A DNA stretch of 64,000 nucleotides, from assembly GCF_013744875.1 (NCBI RefSeq), contig NZ_CP059399.1:6634001-6698000 (forward strand). The letters run 5' to 3'. How positions within the stretch are numbered: position 1 is the first letter of the stretch; every line of letters starts with the position of its first letter. This document shows, piece after piece, positions 25,963-34,612 of this stretch. Below the pieces are notes generated by a model. The model had not been told where the DNA came from. It did no database searches and worked only from the letters and a program-made list of their open reading frames with translations. A program made the position numbers and the translations under genes. Origin of the DNA: Nocardia huaxiensis (GTDB lineage: Bacteria > Actinomycetota > Actinomycetes > Mycobacteriales > Mycobacteriaceae).

Positions 25963-26922
25963 TCAGGCCGATTCGCGTTCGCGGCGCGCGGCGTCTCGGG
26001 CCAGGGCGCGGTCGCGGTGCTCCTCGAAGCGGATGACGTCCTTGCCGAGTTTGTCGAGGAAGGTGGCCAGGTCGTCGCGAATGCGCTCGCCGCGCGGGCC
26101 GAAGTCGTTGCGGTCGAAGATGTTCCATTTGCGCAGCACCGGCAGTACGACCTCGTCGAGGTGCTGGCGCAGATCGTAGATGCCGTGTTTGGCGATGAGC
26201 ACGCTGTTGCGGCGGAAGTCGGGCATGCCGGCGCCGGGCATGCGGAAGTTGCGCAGCACCTGCGTGATGGCGTCGAGGGCGTCGTCGGGCACCAGGTTCA
26301 GGGCCGCGCCGCAGAGGTTGCGGTAGAAGACCATGTGCAGGTTCTCGTCGGCGGCCACACGCTGCAGGATGCGGTCGGCGATCGGTTCGTCGCAGACCCG
26401 GCCGGTATTGCGATGGCTGACGCGGGTGGCCAGTTCCTGGAAGGTCACGTAGGCGACGCCGTGCAGGACGCTGTTGTCGCCGGTGCCGGTGGCATTGTCG
26501 ACACCTTGCGACATGCAGATCATGCGCGCCTGCTCGAGGGCGACCGGATCCACGCCGCGGGTGACCACCAGGTAGTCGCGCAGCACGATGCCGTGCCGGT
26601 TCTCCTCGGCCGTCCACCGGTCCACCCACGCCCGCCAGGCGCCGTCGCGGGTGAACGAATCGGAGATGAGCCGGTGATAGGAGGGCAGATTGTCCTCGGT
26701 GAGCAGATTGGTGACCAGCGCCGCCTTGGCCACCTCGGACAGCTCCGATTGCGCGGGCTCCCAGTCGATTCCACCCATCGCGGCGAAATTGCGGCCGCGA
26801 TCCCACGGCACGTAATCGTGCGGATGCCATTCCTTGGCCATGGATAGGTGCCGGTTCAGATTCTGCTCGGCGACGGGTTCGAGTTCGGTCAGTATCTGCA
26901 GGGGCGTCAGGGAATTCACCAC
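25963..26922 (-). CDS. Acyl-[ACP] desaturase (DesA1/DesA2-like)
   Basis: Soluble diiron desaturase of 319 residues, similar to mycobacterial DesA1, which introduces a double bond into acyl-ACP for mycolic or unsaturated fatty acids. Seen: iron ligand motifs 'AEENRHG' (Glu106, His110) and 'ADENLHM' (Glu193, His196), with 'NLLTEDNLPSYHR' and 'TFQELATRVSHRNTG' matching DesA1 closely. Start taken as GTG 26922 behind AAGGA; the next codon, also GTG, is equally possible. The open frame to 26991 lacks family similarity. Monocistronic; the mce operon terminator lies upstream. Confidence 0.92.
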   Translation of the reverse strand: MVNSLTPLQILTELEPVAEQNLNRHLSMAKEWHPHDYVPWDRGRNFAAMGGIDWEPAQSELSEVAKAALVTNLLTEDNLPSYHRLISDSFTRDGAWRAWVDRWTAEENRHGIVLRDYLVVTRGVDPVALEQARMICMSQGVDNATGTGDNSVLHGVAYVTFQELATRVSHRNTGRVCDEPIADRILQRVAADENLHMVFYRNLCGAALNLVPDDALDAITQVLRNFRMPGAGMPDFRRNSVLIAKHGIYDLRQHLDEVVLPVLRKWNIFDRNDFGPRGERIRDDLATFLDKLGKDVIRFEEHRDRALARDAARRERESA

Positions 26923-27019
26923 GGTCGTGTTCCTTGTTCTCACAGTGACGCCGAACGCCGTTGTCCCGCGAACTTTCGAAATGCTCTGCACGACTATCGT
27001 TCCGCGAGCCTACCCGGAT

Positions 27020-27050
27020 ATCGCGGCCACCGCCGTGCCGTGGCCGCGAT
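27020..27050 (-). terminator. Terminator of the mce operon
   Basis: Perfect 11-bp stem (27020-27030 with 27040-27050) and 9-nt loop, 13 nt beyond the last mce-associated gene and before the desaturase gene on the same strand. Confidence 0.7.
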
Positions 27051-27062
27051 CAGCATTCCGGC

Positions 27063-27674
27063 TCATTTCGCGGGCTGTGTGGCGGGCAGGCCGGGCAGGC
27101 CCGCGGCGGTGTCACCGGCCCCGGTCTTGGCGGTGATGTCCTTGTACCCGAACACTTTCCACGTTCCGTCGATCTTCATGAGGTCGACGTATTCGGTGAC
27201 GGACCCGGTGGTCGGCTCGACCTGTTCAGGGGCCTTGCCGGTCAGCTGCACCACCGCGATCATGCGGATCAGCGTGTCGTTCTGGCTCACCACGGCCGCC
27301 TCGCCGACCGTGCCGGTCATACTGGCGCCGGCCTCGGTGAGCAGGCTCAGCATCGCTTTCGTGTCGCGCACTTGCTCTTTGAGGGTGTCGGTGGTGGCGG
27401 CGGTCATGGCGGTGTTCCATTTCGACATGCCCTTGTCGTTGACGGCGTCGACGGTATAGGCGACCGCCAGGAATTCCGAACCTGCCTTCAGGGCGGCATC
27501 GTGGTCGGCGGTGGTGGCCTGCCGGGCGGTAGCCGTCGACGCGAGATCGCTTCGCTCGGAAGCGAAATAGCCGGCGGCGATGAAGAGTCCGAGGGCGAGC
27601 AGTGCGGCCAGGGTCACCGCGGCCACCACTACCGGCATGCGGACCGTGCGGACGGTTTCATTGATATCGATCAT
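27063..27674 (-). CDS. Mce-associated membrane protein (third)
   Basis: Last gene of the mce operon, 203 residues. Seen: short cytoplasmic N-terminus, one membrane helix ('VVVAAVTLAALLALGLFIAAGYF', about 14-36) and an external NTF2-like domain with 'FLAVAYTVDAVNDKGMSKWNTAMTAATTDTLKEQV', 'IRMIAVVQLTG' and C-terminal 'YVDLMKIDGTWKVFGYKDI', the repeated pattern of Mce-associated (Mas) proteins. These are thought to stabilise or organise Mce complexes in the envelope. ATG 27674 chosen; the upstream open frame is Pro/Arg-rich shadow. Confidence 0.88.
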   Translation of the reverse strand: MIDINETVRTVRMPVVVAAVTLAALLALGLFIAAGYFASERSDLASTATARQATTADHDAALKAGSEFLAVAYTVDAVNDKGMSKWNTAMTAATTDTLKEQVRDTKAMLSLLTEAGASMTGTVGEAAVVSQNDTLIRMIAVVQLTGKAPEQVEPTTGSVTEYVDLMKIDGTWKVFGYKDITAKTGAGDTAAGLPGLPATQPAK

Positions 27675-27693
27675 GGGATTTTCGAACCTTCGG

Positions 27694-28599
27694 TCAGCGG
27701 GGCGCGTCGGGGGCGGGCGCGGTGGTGGCGGGCGCGTCGGTGCCGGGTGCGGCCGGGGTCGCGGGCACGGCCGGCATACCGCCCGCGGGCCCGTAGCCCT
27801 GCACCTTCCACACACCGTCGATCCGCCGCATATCGATCAGCGCGGCGCTGTTGGAGACACCCGGTTGTGCGGCAGCGGGATCGGTGCTGCCGGTGGATTC
27901 GATGACCGCCAGCAGGGTGACCGCGTCACCTTCCTGCGACACCGGGCCGATCTCCTTGACCACGCTGCTCATCTCGACATTGGCATCGACCAGCTTCTCC
28001 AGCACGGTCCGCCACTGCGCCAGCTGCTCGTGCATGCTGTCGCTGGTGGTGGCCAGCACCGCGGTGTCCCAGCGGGTCAGGCTGCCGTCGTTCACGGTGA
28101 ACATGGTGGTGAGGAATTCCGAGGCAGCCTTCGCCGCGGCGTCCCGATCTGTCTGCCGCGTATCGGCGGCGGCCACCGTCTCGGCGGCATTGCCACGCTG
28201 GATCGCGAAATACGCACAGACGGACCCACTTCCACCGACCAGCAGGGCCGCCGCTAGCGCGGCGACGAGCATGCGCGGCCTGGTAAGCGGTACCTCCCGC
28301 TCACGCCAGGAACGCGGCCGTCGCCGCCCCGCTGACAGCGCAGACTGCCGCGCGCCGCCCTTCTTCGCGACCCCGCCCTTCTTCGCGACCCCGCCCTTCT
28401 TCGCGCCCCCAGCCTGGTCCGCGACCGCGGCCTTCGTCGCGACCTCGCCCTTCCCCACCTCGGGCTGGTCCGCGCCCTCGGCCTGGTCCGCGACCTCCGT
28501 CTGATCCGCGACGGGCTCGGCTGCCTGTGCCTTCACCGTCTCGACGACGCCCTCGGCATCGTCCTGTGCGGCAGCCGTTTTCGTATCTGTCGTACTCAT
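27694..28599 (-). CDS. Mce-associated membrane protein with repeat-rich cytoplasmic N-terminus
   Basis: A 301-residue Mas protein. Seen: an extended N-terminal region of about 105 residues containing imperfect acidic 'ADQ' repeats and three tandem copies of a Lys/Gly hexapeptide (GGVAKK type, about residues 65-84), then one membrane helix ('LVAALAAALLVGGSGSVCAYFAI', about 109-131) and an external NTF2-like domain ('EFLTTMFTVNDGSLTRWDTAVLATTSDSM', 'RRIDGVWKVQGYGP') with a Pro/Ala-rich tail. ATG 28599 lies 10 nt from the preceding stop, with AGGAG spanning that stop, so translation is coupled. Confidence 0.85.
   Translation of the reverse strand: MSTTDTKTAAAQDDAEGVVETVKAQAAEPVADQTEVADQAEGADQPEVGKGEVATKAAVADQAGGAKKGGVAKKGGVAKKGGARQSALSAGRRRPRSWREREVPLTRPRMLVAALAAALLVGGSGSVCAYFAIQRGNAAETVAAADTRQTDRDAAAKAASEFLTTMFTVNDGSLTRWDTAVLATTSDSMHEQLAQWRTVLEKLVDANVEMSSVVKEIGPVSQEGDAVTLLAVIESTGSTDPAAAQPGVSNSAALIDMRRIDGVWKVQGYGPAGGMPAVPATPAAPGTDAPATTAPAPDAPR
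28361..28414. repeat. 18-bp tandem repeat inside the second mas gene
   Basis: Two perfect copies (28361-28378 and 28379-28396) and one degenerate copy (28397-28414) of an 18-bp unit (ttcttcgcgaccccgccc). In frame, each encodes six residues of the Lys-Lys-Gly-Gly-Val-Ala type in the cytoplasmic tail. Confidence 0.85.
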
Positions 28600-28611
28600 G
28601 GTCAACGGCTC

Positions 28612-29241
28612 CTAGCGCGGCTGGTCGGGGACGGTGGTGGCGGCGGAGGTCGACGGGTTGATGATCGACTCGCTGCTGAGGGCCTGGTCGCCGCGGCCGG
28701 AGTCGGTGGTCTTCCACGCGCCGTCGACCTTGCTCACCTGCACCCAGACCGCCGAGGTGGTCTGCACCGGGTCGGGTGTCTGGAAGTTCTGGGTCTTCTC
28801 GTCGATCTGCGCGGTCACCCGGACGGCGCTCTCGGTCTGCACCGCGCAGGCGGCGTCCGCCACGGTGGCCGATTTCTGCAGCTTGCCCGCCGTGATCAAT
28901 TGCGTATTGGCGTCGGCCACTTTCGAATCGGCGAAATAGTCGTGCACCGGCCCGGAGGTCAGCGCGGCCATTTTCTGCGTCCACTCCTCCGGCTTGCGAT
29001 AGTCGAAGTTGTTGGAGGCCAGCAGGAAATCGGTGCCCGCTTTGATGGCCGCCGTGCAATCGGCTTCCTTGCGCCGCATATCGGCCAGCGTCGCGGTCAG
29101 ATCGTCATTGCGATCGGACAGCTCCCAGTTGCGATATGTCATCATCCCCACCACGGTCGCCACCACCAGCAGGGCGGCGGCCAAACCCAACAGCGGAATC
29201 GGAATTCCGTTGTCGCTCCATTCTTTCCAGCGTGTCTTCAT
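28612..29241 (-). CDS. Mce-associated membrane protein (first)
   Basis: A 209-residue protein following mceF. Seen: cytoplasmic 'MKTRWKEWSDNG', a single membrane helix ('IPIPLLGLAAALLVVATVVGMMTY', about 13-36), a short coiled segment with 'LSDRNDDLTATLADMRRKEADCTAAIKAG', and an external NTF2-like domain ending 'VWVQVSKVDGAWKTTDSG'. Two cysteines in the external domain could form a disulfide. It begins 25 nt after mceF, within the operon. Confidence 0.87.
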   Translation of the reverse strand: MKTRWKEWSDNGIPIPLLGLAAALLVVATVVGMMTYRNWELSDRNDDLTATLADMRRKEADCTAAIKAGTDFLLASNNFDYRKPEEWTQKMAALTSGPVHDYFADSKVADANTQLITAGKLQKSATVADAACAVQTESAVRVTAQIDEKTQNFQTPDPVQTTSAVWVQVSKVDGAWKTTDSGRGDQALSSESIINPSTSAATTVPDQPR

Positions 29242-29266
29242 TGATGTACCCCTGTACCCCGTGTGC

Positions 29267-30220
29267 TCAGTGCGGTATGTCGACCAGCAGCCGGAAGCCC
29301 TTCCCGTCCGGGAAGGCCGCCAGCAGCCCGTCCATGGTCTTGCCGAGATCGACGTAGCTGTTCTCCAGCGGATCCAGCAGATAGGGCCGGATCACCTCGG
29401 CGGCGGGGCCGAGGCTGCCGAACAGCTGCGTCAGGTACCGCATCAACCGCTGCCCCAGCGGAATGAACGGAATCACCTGTGTCCCACCGCTTTCCTCGGT
29501 GATGGAGATGAGCTGATCCAGCAGCACCGGCAGTTCCGGCAGCAGGGTGCGGCCCAGCCGCTCCGCGCTCGAGCGCAGCAGCACCAGCTTCTCGCCGGTG
29601 GATTCACCGGCCGCGCCGCCGAGGAATTGCACAAGTCTTTGAATCAGTTCGCGGTTCTGCCGCAGTGTGGTGGCGAACATGCTGCCGGAGTTGACCAGCT
29701 TCTCGATGCTGGGTCCCACATCCTGGATGGCGATATCGGCGCCGGCCAGAATCTGGTTGATGGCATCGGGATTGATCTGCGCCATCACGCCCTGGATGCC
29801 GCCGAGGGCGCGCGCGATGGACAGCGGCTGCACCACCTGCGCGGCCGGGACCACCGCGCCGTCGCCGAAGTACGGTCCCACAGCCGATTTCGGCGCGAAA
29901 TTGATGTACTGCTCCCCCACCGCGGACAGGTTGGCCACGGTCACCTCGGCGTCGAGGGGAATCCGGTAGCTGTCGTCCACTTCGAGACCGGCCAGAATGC
30001 CGCCCTCGGATTTCTCCAGCAGCCGCACCTTCCCCACCTGCAGCCCGTTCAGCGTCACCGGCGAGGTCTGCATCAGCCCACCCGAATTGGGCAGCAGCAC
30101 ACTGAGTTTGTAGGTGCCCTGCCCGGGTTTGAAGTCGAACACCCCGTAGGTGAGGTAGGCGGTGGCGGCCAGTGCCATGAGCACCATCGCCAGCCCGGAG
30201 GCCATGATCTTGCGGGTCAT
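29267..30220 (-). CDS. mceF: MceF, MCE-family lipid-transfer protein
   Basis: A 317-residue MCE protein, sixth of the six paralogues that assemble into a heterohexameric tunnel moving lipids or sterols between outer layers and the YrbE permease. Seen: N-terminal membrane anchor ('IMASGLAMVLMALAATAYLTYGVF', about 4-27), MCE/MlaD domain ('YKLSVLLPNSGGLMQTSPVTLNGLQVGKVRLLE', about 37-70) and a long helical tail of the Mce4_CUP1 type. It overlaps the mceE stop by 4 nt (30217-30220), so translation is coupled. Confidence 0.93.
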   Translation of the reverse strand: MTRKIMASGLAMVLMALAATAYLTYGVFDFKPGQGTYKLSVLLPNSGGLMQTSPVTLNGLQVGKVRLLEKSEGGILAGLEVDDSYRIPLDAEVTVANLSAVGEQYINFAPKSAVGPYFGDGAVVPAAQVVQPLSIARALGGIQGVMAQINPDAINQILAGADIAIQDVGPSIEKLVNSGSMFATTLRQNRELIQRLVQFLGGAAGESTGEKLVLLRSSAERLGRTLLPELPVLLDQLISITEESGGTQVIPFIPLGQRLMRYLTQLFGSLGPAAEVIRPYLLDPLENSYVDLGKTMDGLLAAFPDGKGFRLLVDIPH

Positions 30221-31374
30221 CGCATCAACCCCACCAGTTTCAGGACCGGATTCACCCGGTCGCGGAAGGCTTGTTCATTGGCGGCGGTGATGCGCGCGTC
30301 CGCTTCCGGATCACCGGTCAGCGCCGAGGCCGGGGTCTGCGGCACCACCTCGCTGAGCGCGAAGGAGGGCAGCCCGCGCGCCGACAGGAACGGCACGATC
30401 TTGTTGGACAGCAGCGCGTTCACCGCTTCCAGCGTGCGCGGCACCTCGTCGGGTGTGGCGATGAGGGCCTGCGCGAGCGGGGTCCACACATCGAGGAACC
30501 GGTTGATCATGGTGACGCGCTTGCCGACCTTCGGATCGCTGGTGTCGATCAGCACCTGACCGGCGTAACCGGCCAGCCCGCGGATCTCGTCGACGAAGTA
30601 CAGGATGTCCGGCAGTACTTTCTGGACGACGTCCAGCAGGACCGGAGCCTGGTCGAAGACGAACCGCCACACGTCCTCGGCCTGCCGGAAGGTCTCCAGC
30701 GCGGCGGTGGCGTTGTTGAGGATGGCGCTCAGTTCACCGGTCTGGGTGCCCATCCGTTCGATGGTCACCGTCAGCTTGGACATGAATTCCCGGAAGTCGC
30801 CGGAGTCGGCCGGGAACGCCTGGTTGACGCTGGAGACGAAGCTCTGCACGAACGGGATGTTGCCGCCGGTGACCCAGCCGACCACGGCCGTCATGTACTG
30901 CTCGACGGTGCTGGCCGGTTTGGTCTGGGTGATCGGGATGACCCCGCCCTGCCCCAGCATCCGCCCCGAACCCCCTTGCGGGAGCGTGAGTTTCACGAAG
31001 GTGTCGCCGAACAGCGTCTGCTGCGCCATCTCCACCCTGGTCTCGACCGGCAGCTTCACCGCCGAGTCGATGGCCAACACCGCGGTGGGCTGGTAGTACG
31101 GCTGGTACTGATCGGCGGGCAGGCCCGGCACGTTCGCGTCCGGCCGGGGCCGCACGCTCACCGATTCGACGATGCCCACCTGCGCGCCATTGAGTTCGAC
31201 CTTGGTCTTCAACGGCAGCGACAGCACATTGCCGAATTCCACCCGCACCTGATAGGTCGGTTTGCCGTAGCGGGTGCCCGGCAGCGGCATGTCCAGCGGC
31301 CGCACCGCGCAGCCCGTCACCGACGACACCGTCACGACACCGAGAACTGCTATCCGCCAACGTTTTCCACGCAT
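30217..31374 (-). CDS. mceE: MceE, MCE-family lipoprotein
   Basis: The lipoprotein member of the Mce set (LprK-like), about 385 residues. Seen: signal peptide with lipobox 'SVTGC' (Cys22 from ATG 31374), MCE domain ('YQVRVEFGNVLSLPLKTKVELNGAQVGIVESV') and a helical tail with 'GNIPFVQSFVSSVNQAFP'. A GTG at 31383 overlaps the mceD stop, but the GGGAGG site is better spaced for ATG 31374. It anchors the complex in the outer face of the membrane. Confidence 0.93.
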   Translation of the reverse strand: MRGKRWRIAVLGVVTVSSVTGCAVRPLDMPLPGTRYGKPTYQVRVEFGNVLSLPLKTKVELNGAQVGIVESVSVRPRPDANVPGLPADQYQPYYQPTAVLAIDSAVKLPVETRVEMAQQTLFGDTFVKLTLPQGGSGRMLGQGGVIPITQTKPASTVEQYMTAVVGWVTGGNIPFVQSFVSSVNQAFPADSGDFREFMSKLTVTIERMGTQTGELSAILNNATAALETFRQAEDVWRFVFDQAPVLLDVVQKVLPDILYFVDEIRGLAGYAGQVLIDTSDPKVGKRVTMINRFLDVWTPLAQALIATPDEVPRTLEAVNALLSNKIVPFLSARGLPSFALSEVVPQTPASALTGDPEADARITAANEQAFRDRVNPVLKLVGLMR

Positions 31375-31379
31375 GATGT

Positions 31380-32549
31380 TCACCTCCCACCGGCTGCCGA
31401 CAGCATCAGCTGCACCAGGCCCAGATCCACCGTCTCGCCGTCGGCGAAGTTCCGATCACATTGCGGGAACCAGGGTTTGGCCATCGAGCACACATCCCGC
31501 GCCAGCGCCGGATCGATGCGGAAGCTCGGCGGCACGTACTGCAGCCGGCCCGCGCCGAGGTTCTGGTCGAACAGGCGCAGCGCGCCCTGTACGCCCTCCG
31601 GCACGCTCTCCAGGAAGTCCACGGCATTGCCGGTGTGATCGAGGATCTGGAACAGCACCGGCATGAATCCGTCCAGGCCGAGCATGATCAGCCGGCCCCA
31701 CTTGTAGATGAGCAGATTGGCCAGCGGCGGCACCCACACCGCGATGTCGCCGATGATGGCGATCAGATCCGGTCCGATGCGATTGACGATGTTCAGCGCG
31801 TCGGTGACCGCGTCGAGCAGGAAGTCGCCGTCGCTGATCCCCTGGTCCAGGTTCTGGCTGATCTTGCGGAACTCCTTGAGCACCGCGCCCAGAATGTAGT
31901 TCGCGCCGGAGGCCGAATCCCCGAGAATGTCGGACAGATTGCGCACCGCGCCATTGAGCGGCACCGCATTGTCGTGCACCTGCTGGGCGATGCGCTGCAG
32001 CGAGTCGCCGAGCACATTCGGCTCCTTCTCCTGCAGCGGCGCGTCGTGCGCCTTGCCGGTCACGTCCTCCGACAGCTGCGCCACCGCGCGCATGGCCTCG
32101 GTGAAGCCGACCGGAGTCTTGGTGCGGTCGCGGGGAATACAGCTGCGATAGTCGAAGGTGCCGCCACCGGTGAACGCCGGGCCGAGCTCGACTCGCCGGT
32201 CGGTGACAATGGAATTGGCGATGGTGACCGCACCGAGCTTTTGCGGCAGGCGCACCTTGCGGTCCACCTCCATGCGCACCACCACACCGTCGGCGCGCGG
32301 CTCGATATCGACGATATTGCCGATCTGGATGCCCAGCATGGTGACCTTGTTGCCCTTGTAAAGACCGACGGCGTCACGGAATTCGGCGCACACGGCGATG
32401 GGGACGTTGTTGCTGTCGTAGTACTGCTTGCCGGTGAGGCCGACGACGGTCGCCATCACCACCGCGATCACCGCGACCATGGCCCGGAGCCGACCGCCGC
32501 GGCTGTGCGGGAGAACCGATCCGCGGAAGGCGCGCAAGAGATTTCGCAT
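31380..32549 (-). CDS. mceD: MceD, MCE-family protein
   Basis: A 389-residue MCE protein. Seen: Arg-rich start, membrane anchor ('AMVAVIAVVMATVVGLTGKQYY', about 23-44), MCE domain ('PIAVCAEFRDAVGLYKGNKVTMLGIQIGNIVDIEPR', about 50-87) and an extended helical tail carrying 'CSMAKPWFPQC' near the C-terminus, a probable disulfide. It begins 3 nt after the mceC stop and ends inside the mceE start region. Confidence 0.93.
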   Translation of the reverse strand: MRNLLRAFRGSVLPHSRGGRLRAMVAVIAVVMATVVGLTGKQYYDSNNVPIAVCAEFRDAVGLYKGNKVTMLGIQIGNIVDIEPRADGVVVRMEVDRKVRLPQKLGAVTIANSIVTDRRVELGPAFTGGGTFDYRSCIPRDRTKTPVGFTEAMRAVAQLSEDVTGKAHDAPLQEKEPNVLGDSLQRIAQQVHDNAVPLNGAVRNLSDILGDSASGANYILGAVLKEFRKISQNLDQGISDGDFLLDAVTDALNIVNRIGPDLIAIIGDIAVWVPPLANLLIYKWGRLIMLGLDGFMPVLFQILDHTGNAVDFLESVPEGVQGALRLFDQNLGAGRLQYVPPSFRIDPALARDVCSMAKPWFPQCDRNFADGETVDLGLVQLMLSAAGGR

Positions 32550-32552
32550 CGC

Positions 32553-33611
32553 TCAGCACCCGGCCTTTCCCTGCGGGCACAGCGGGGTGTCGGTGACGAT
32601 GGCCCCCGAATGATCGACGGTGACGTAGGGGTTGTCGGAGTTGCGGGCGAACCATTCGAGCAGCTGCCGCAGGTTGGTGCTCATGCTCGCGAGGGCGTCC
32701 TTGTTGCTCACCAGCTCGGCCACCGATTTGTCGATGGTGTCGTAGAGCGGTTCCAGCGCCGGGCCGAGCTGTTCGTCGGCGAAGCGGAAGATCGGTGTCA
32801 GATAGTCGAAGAAGCGGCGGATCTGGCCGACCATGGTGGCCAGCCCGTCCCGGTTCGCGGCGACGATGCGGTAGATGTCGAGCACGTGATTGCCGGCCAG
32901 CTGCAGCCGATCCAGCTTGTTCACCAGCGTTTCCAGGTATTCCTTGGCGACGTCGAGCGCGCGGGCGAATTCGTCGCGCCGCTGTGCCACCACCGCCGAC
33001 AGGCTGTTGACGCCGGTGAGGATGCCATTGAGCGCGTCGGGCTGTTCCTCGAACGCGCCGGCCAGTTTGGCGATGGTCTCGCGCAGCTTGCCCGCGTCCA
33101 GGGCGGCCAGCGACGGCGTCGTCGCCTCGAGGACGGCGCCCAGGTCGTAGGGCGTCTTGGTGCGCTCGCGCGGAATCACCCGGCCCGCAGCGGTATCCGG
33201 CCCGGCGGGTTCCACCGACAGGTAGCGGCCGCCGATCGGGGTCAGCAGTTTCACCACCACCCGCGAGTCGATGCCCACATGCACGGCGCTGTCGAGGCCG
33301 AAGGCGATTTCGGCGTGATCGCCGACCAGGGTCACGCTGCGCACCTTGCCCAGCGAGATGCCCGCGACCCGCACGTCGTCGCCGACGCGGACGTCACCGG
33401 AGGTGGCGAATTCGGCGCGATAGACGGTCTCGCCGAAGGGAATCACGAAGGCGCCGACGGCGGCGACCAGCGCGGCCACCGTCACCAGGATGGCCGCGAT
33501 GCCGATCCGGAATTCGAAGCGCCGCTGCGCGTCGGCACTGCGAACCGTCAAGCGCGGCAGCCTGATTCGTGGCAGCGCGGTCGGCTTGCGCTCCAGGGTG
33601 GACGTGGTCAT
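32553..33611 (-). CDS. mceC: MceC, MCE-family protein
   Basis: A 352-residue MCE protein. Seen: cytoplasmic Arg-rich N-terminus, membrane anchor ('FRIGIAAILVTVAALVAAVGAFVIPFG', about 32-58), MCE domain ('YRAEFATSGDVRVGDDVRVAGISLGKVRSVTL', about 62-93), a helical CUP1-like region and a C-terminus ending 'CPQGKAGC'. ATG 33611 overlaps the mceB stop (ATGA), giving translational coupling; the longer open frame is not family-like. Confidence 0.93.
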   Translation of the reverse strand: MTTSTLERKPTALPRIRLPRLTVRSADAQRRFEFRIGIAAILVTVAALVAAVGAFVIPFGETVYRAEFATSGDVRVGDDVRVAGISLGKVRSVTLVGDHAEIAFGLDSAVHVGIDSRVVVKLLTPIGGRYLSVEPAGPDTAAGRVIPRERTKTPYDLGAVLEATTPSLAALDAGKLRETIAKLAGAFEEQPDALNGILTGVNSLSAVVAQRRDEFARALDVAKEYLETLVNKLDRLQLAGNHVLDIYRIVAANRDGLATMVGQIRRFFDYLTPIFRFADEQLGPALEPLYDTIDKSVAELVSNKDALASMSTNLRQLLEWFARNSDNPYVTVDHSGAIVTDTPLCPQGKAGC

Positions 33612-34612
33612 CGGCATTCCCCCATTCGCTCGACGCCCATGAGAATCGTGGTCGGAATCGGCAGTCCGCTCAGGCAGCTCCACCGCTCCCCCGCCTTGGG
33701 TTCGAGGGTGAGGCTGTTGACCGCCTGCATGGCCATGGGCACCGCCGCGAGCGTCTGACGGATGAAGGTGACCATGTCCTCGCCGAGCAGCGAGTTGTAC
33801 AGCCGTTCCATACCCGGGAAGTTGTCGTAGTAGATGCCGGCCAGCCGATCGAACAGCGGCTGGAAGGCGCCCATACCCGGAATCGCTTCGTCTATCAGCT
33901 TTTTCAGGGTGTCGAGCTTGCCGTAGAGCGCGTCGACCAGATCGAGCAGCTGATCGATCATGGCGTCGATCTTGGGCGACTGGCCCTCGAACCGGGTGAG
34001 CAGGCTGGAGAAGTTGTCGGCCAGCAGCGCCACCACCGGTTCCTGCTTGGCGGCCACCGCGATCACCTGGTTCAGGCCGTCCATGACCGGGCCCAGACCG
34101 CGCCCGTCGCCGGAGACCACCAGCAGCAGGTTCTCCAGGAACTTGTCCACCGAACCGGAGGACAGGGTCTCGAAGATGGGCCGGATGGCGTCGAAAAGCT
34201 CGGAGATGTCGAAGGATCCGTGGGTGCGGGTGATGGGAATGGTGGTGCCGGCCGGAATCTTGTTGCCGGGGGCCACTTTCTGCTGCAGCGCCAGATACCG
34301 GTCGCCTATGAGCGAGGCGAACAGCACCGACACCTCGGTGTTGTCATAGACCTCCTGGCCTTCGGCCACACTGAATTCCACGTAGGCCACCGACCCGTCG
34401 AGCTGGATATTGGTGACCTTGCCGACCTGGACGCCGGCCATGCGGACGTCGGAGCCCTTCTTGAGGCCCGACACGTCGGTGATGTGCGCGGCATAGCCGC
34501 GGACCTGTTCCTTGACCGGGGTCTGCAGAGCGGTCCAGATCATCGCGCCCATGACCATGATGACGACGGCGACGACGCTGAGCCGGATCGCCGCGGAACG
34601 AACCGATTTCAT
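33608..34612 (-). CDS. mceB: MceB, MCE-family protein
   Basis: A 334-residue MCE protein. Seen: membrane anchor ('AAIRLSVVAVVIMVMGAMIWTAL', about 7-29), MCE domain ('YAAHITDVSGLKKGSDVRMAGVQVGKVTNIQL', about 40-71), then a helical tail with 'GERWSCLSGLPIPTTILMGVERMGEC' at the end (two Cys). It overlaps mceA by the tetranucleotide ATGA (34609-34612). Confidence 0.93.
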   Translation of the reverse strand: MKSVRSAAIRLSVVAVVIMVMGAMIWTALQTPVKEQVRGYAAHITDVSGLKKGSDVRMAGVQVGKVTNIQLDGSVAYVEFSVAEGQEVYDNTEVSVLFASLIGDRYLALQQKVAPGNKIPAGTTIPITRTHGSFDISELFDAIRPIFETLSSGSVDKFLENLLLVVSGDGRGLGPVMDGLNQVIAVAAKQEPVVALLADNFSSLLTRFEGQSPKIDAMIDQLLDLVDALYGKLDTLKKLIDEAIPGMGAFQPLFDRLAGIYYDNFPGMERLYNSLLGEDMVTFIRQTLAAVPMAMQAVNSLTLEPKAGERWSCLSGLPIPTTILMGVERMGECR

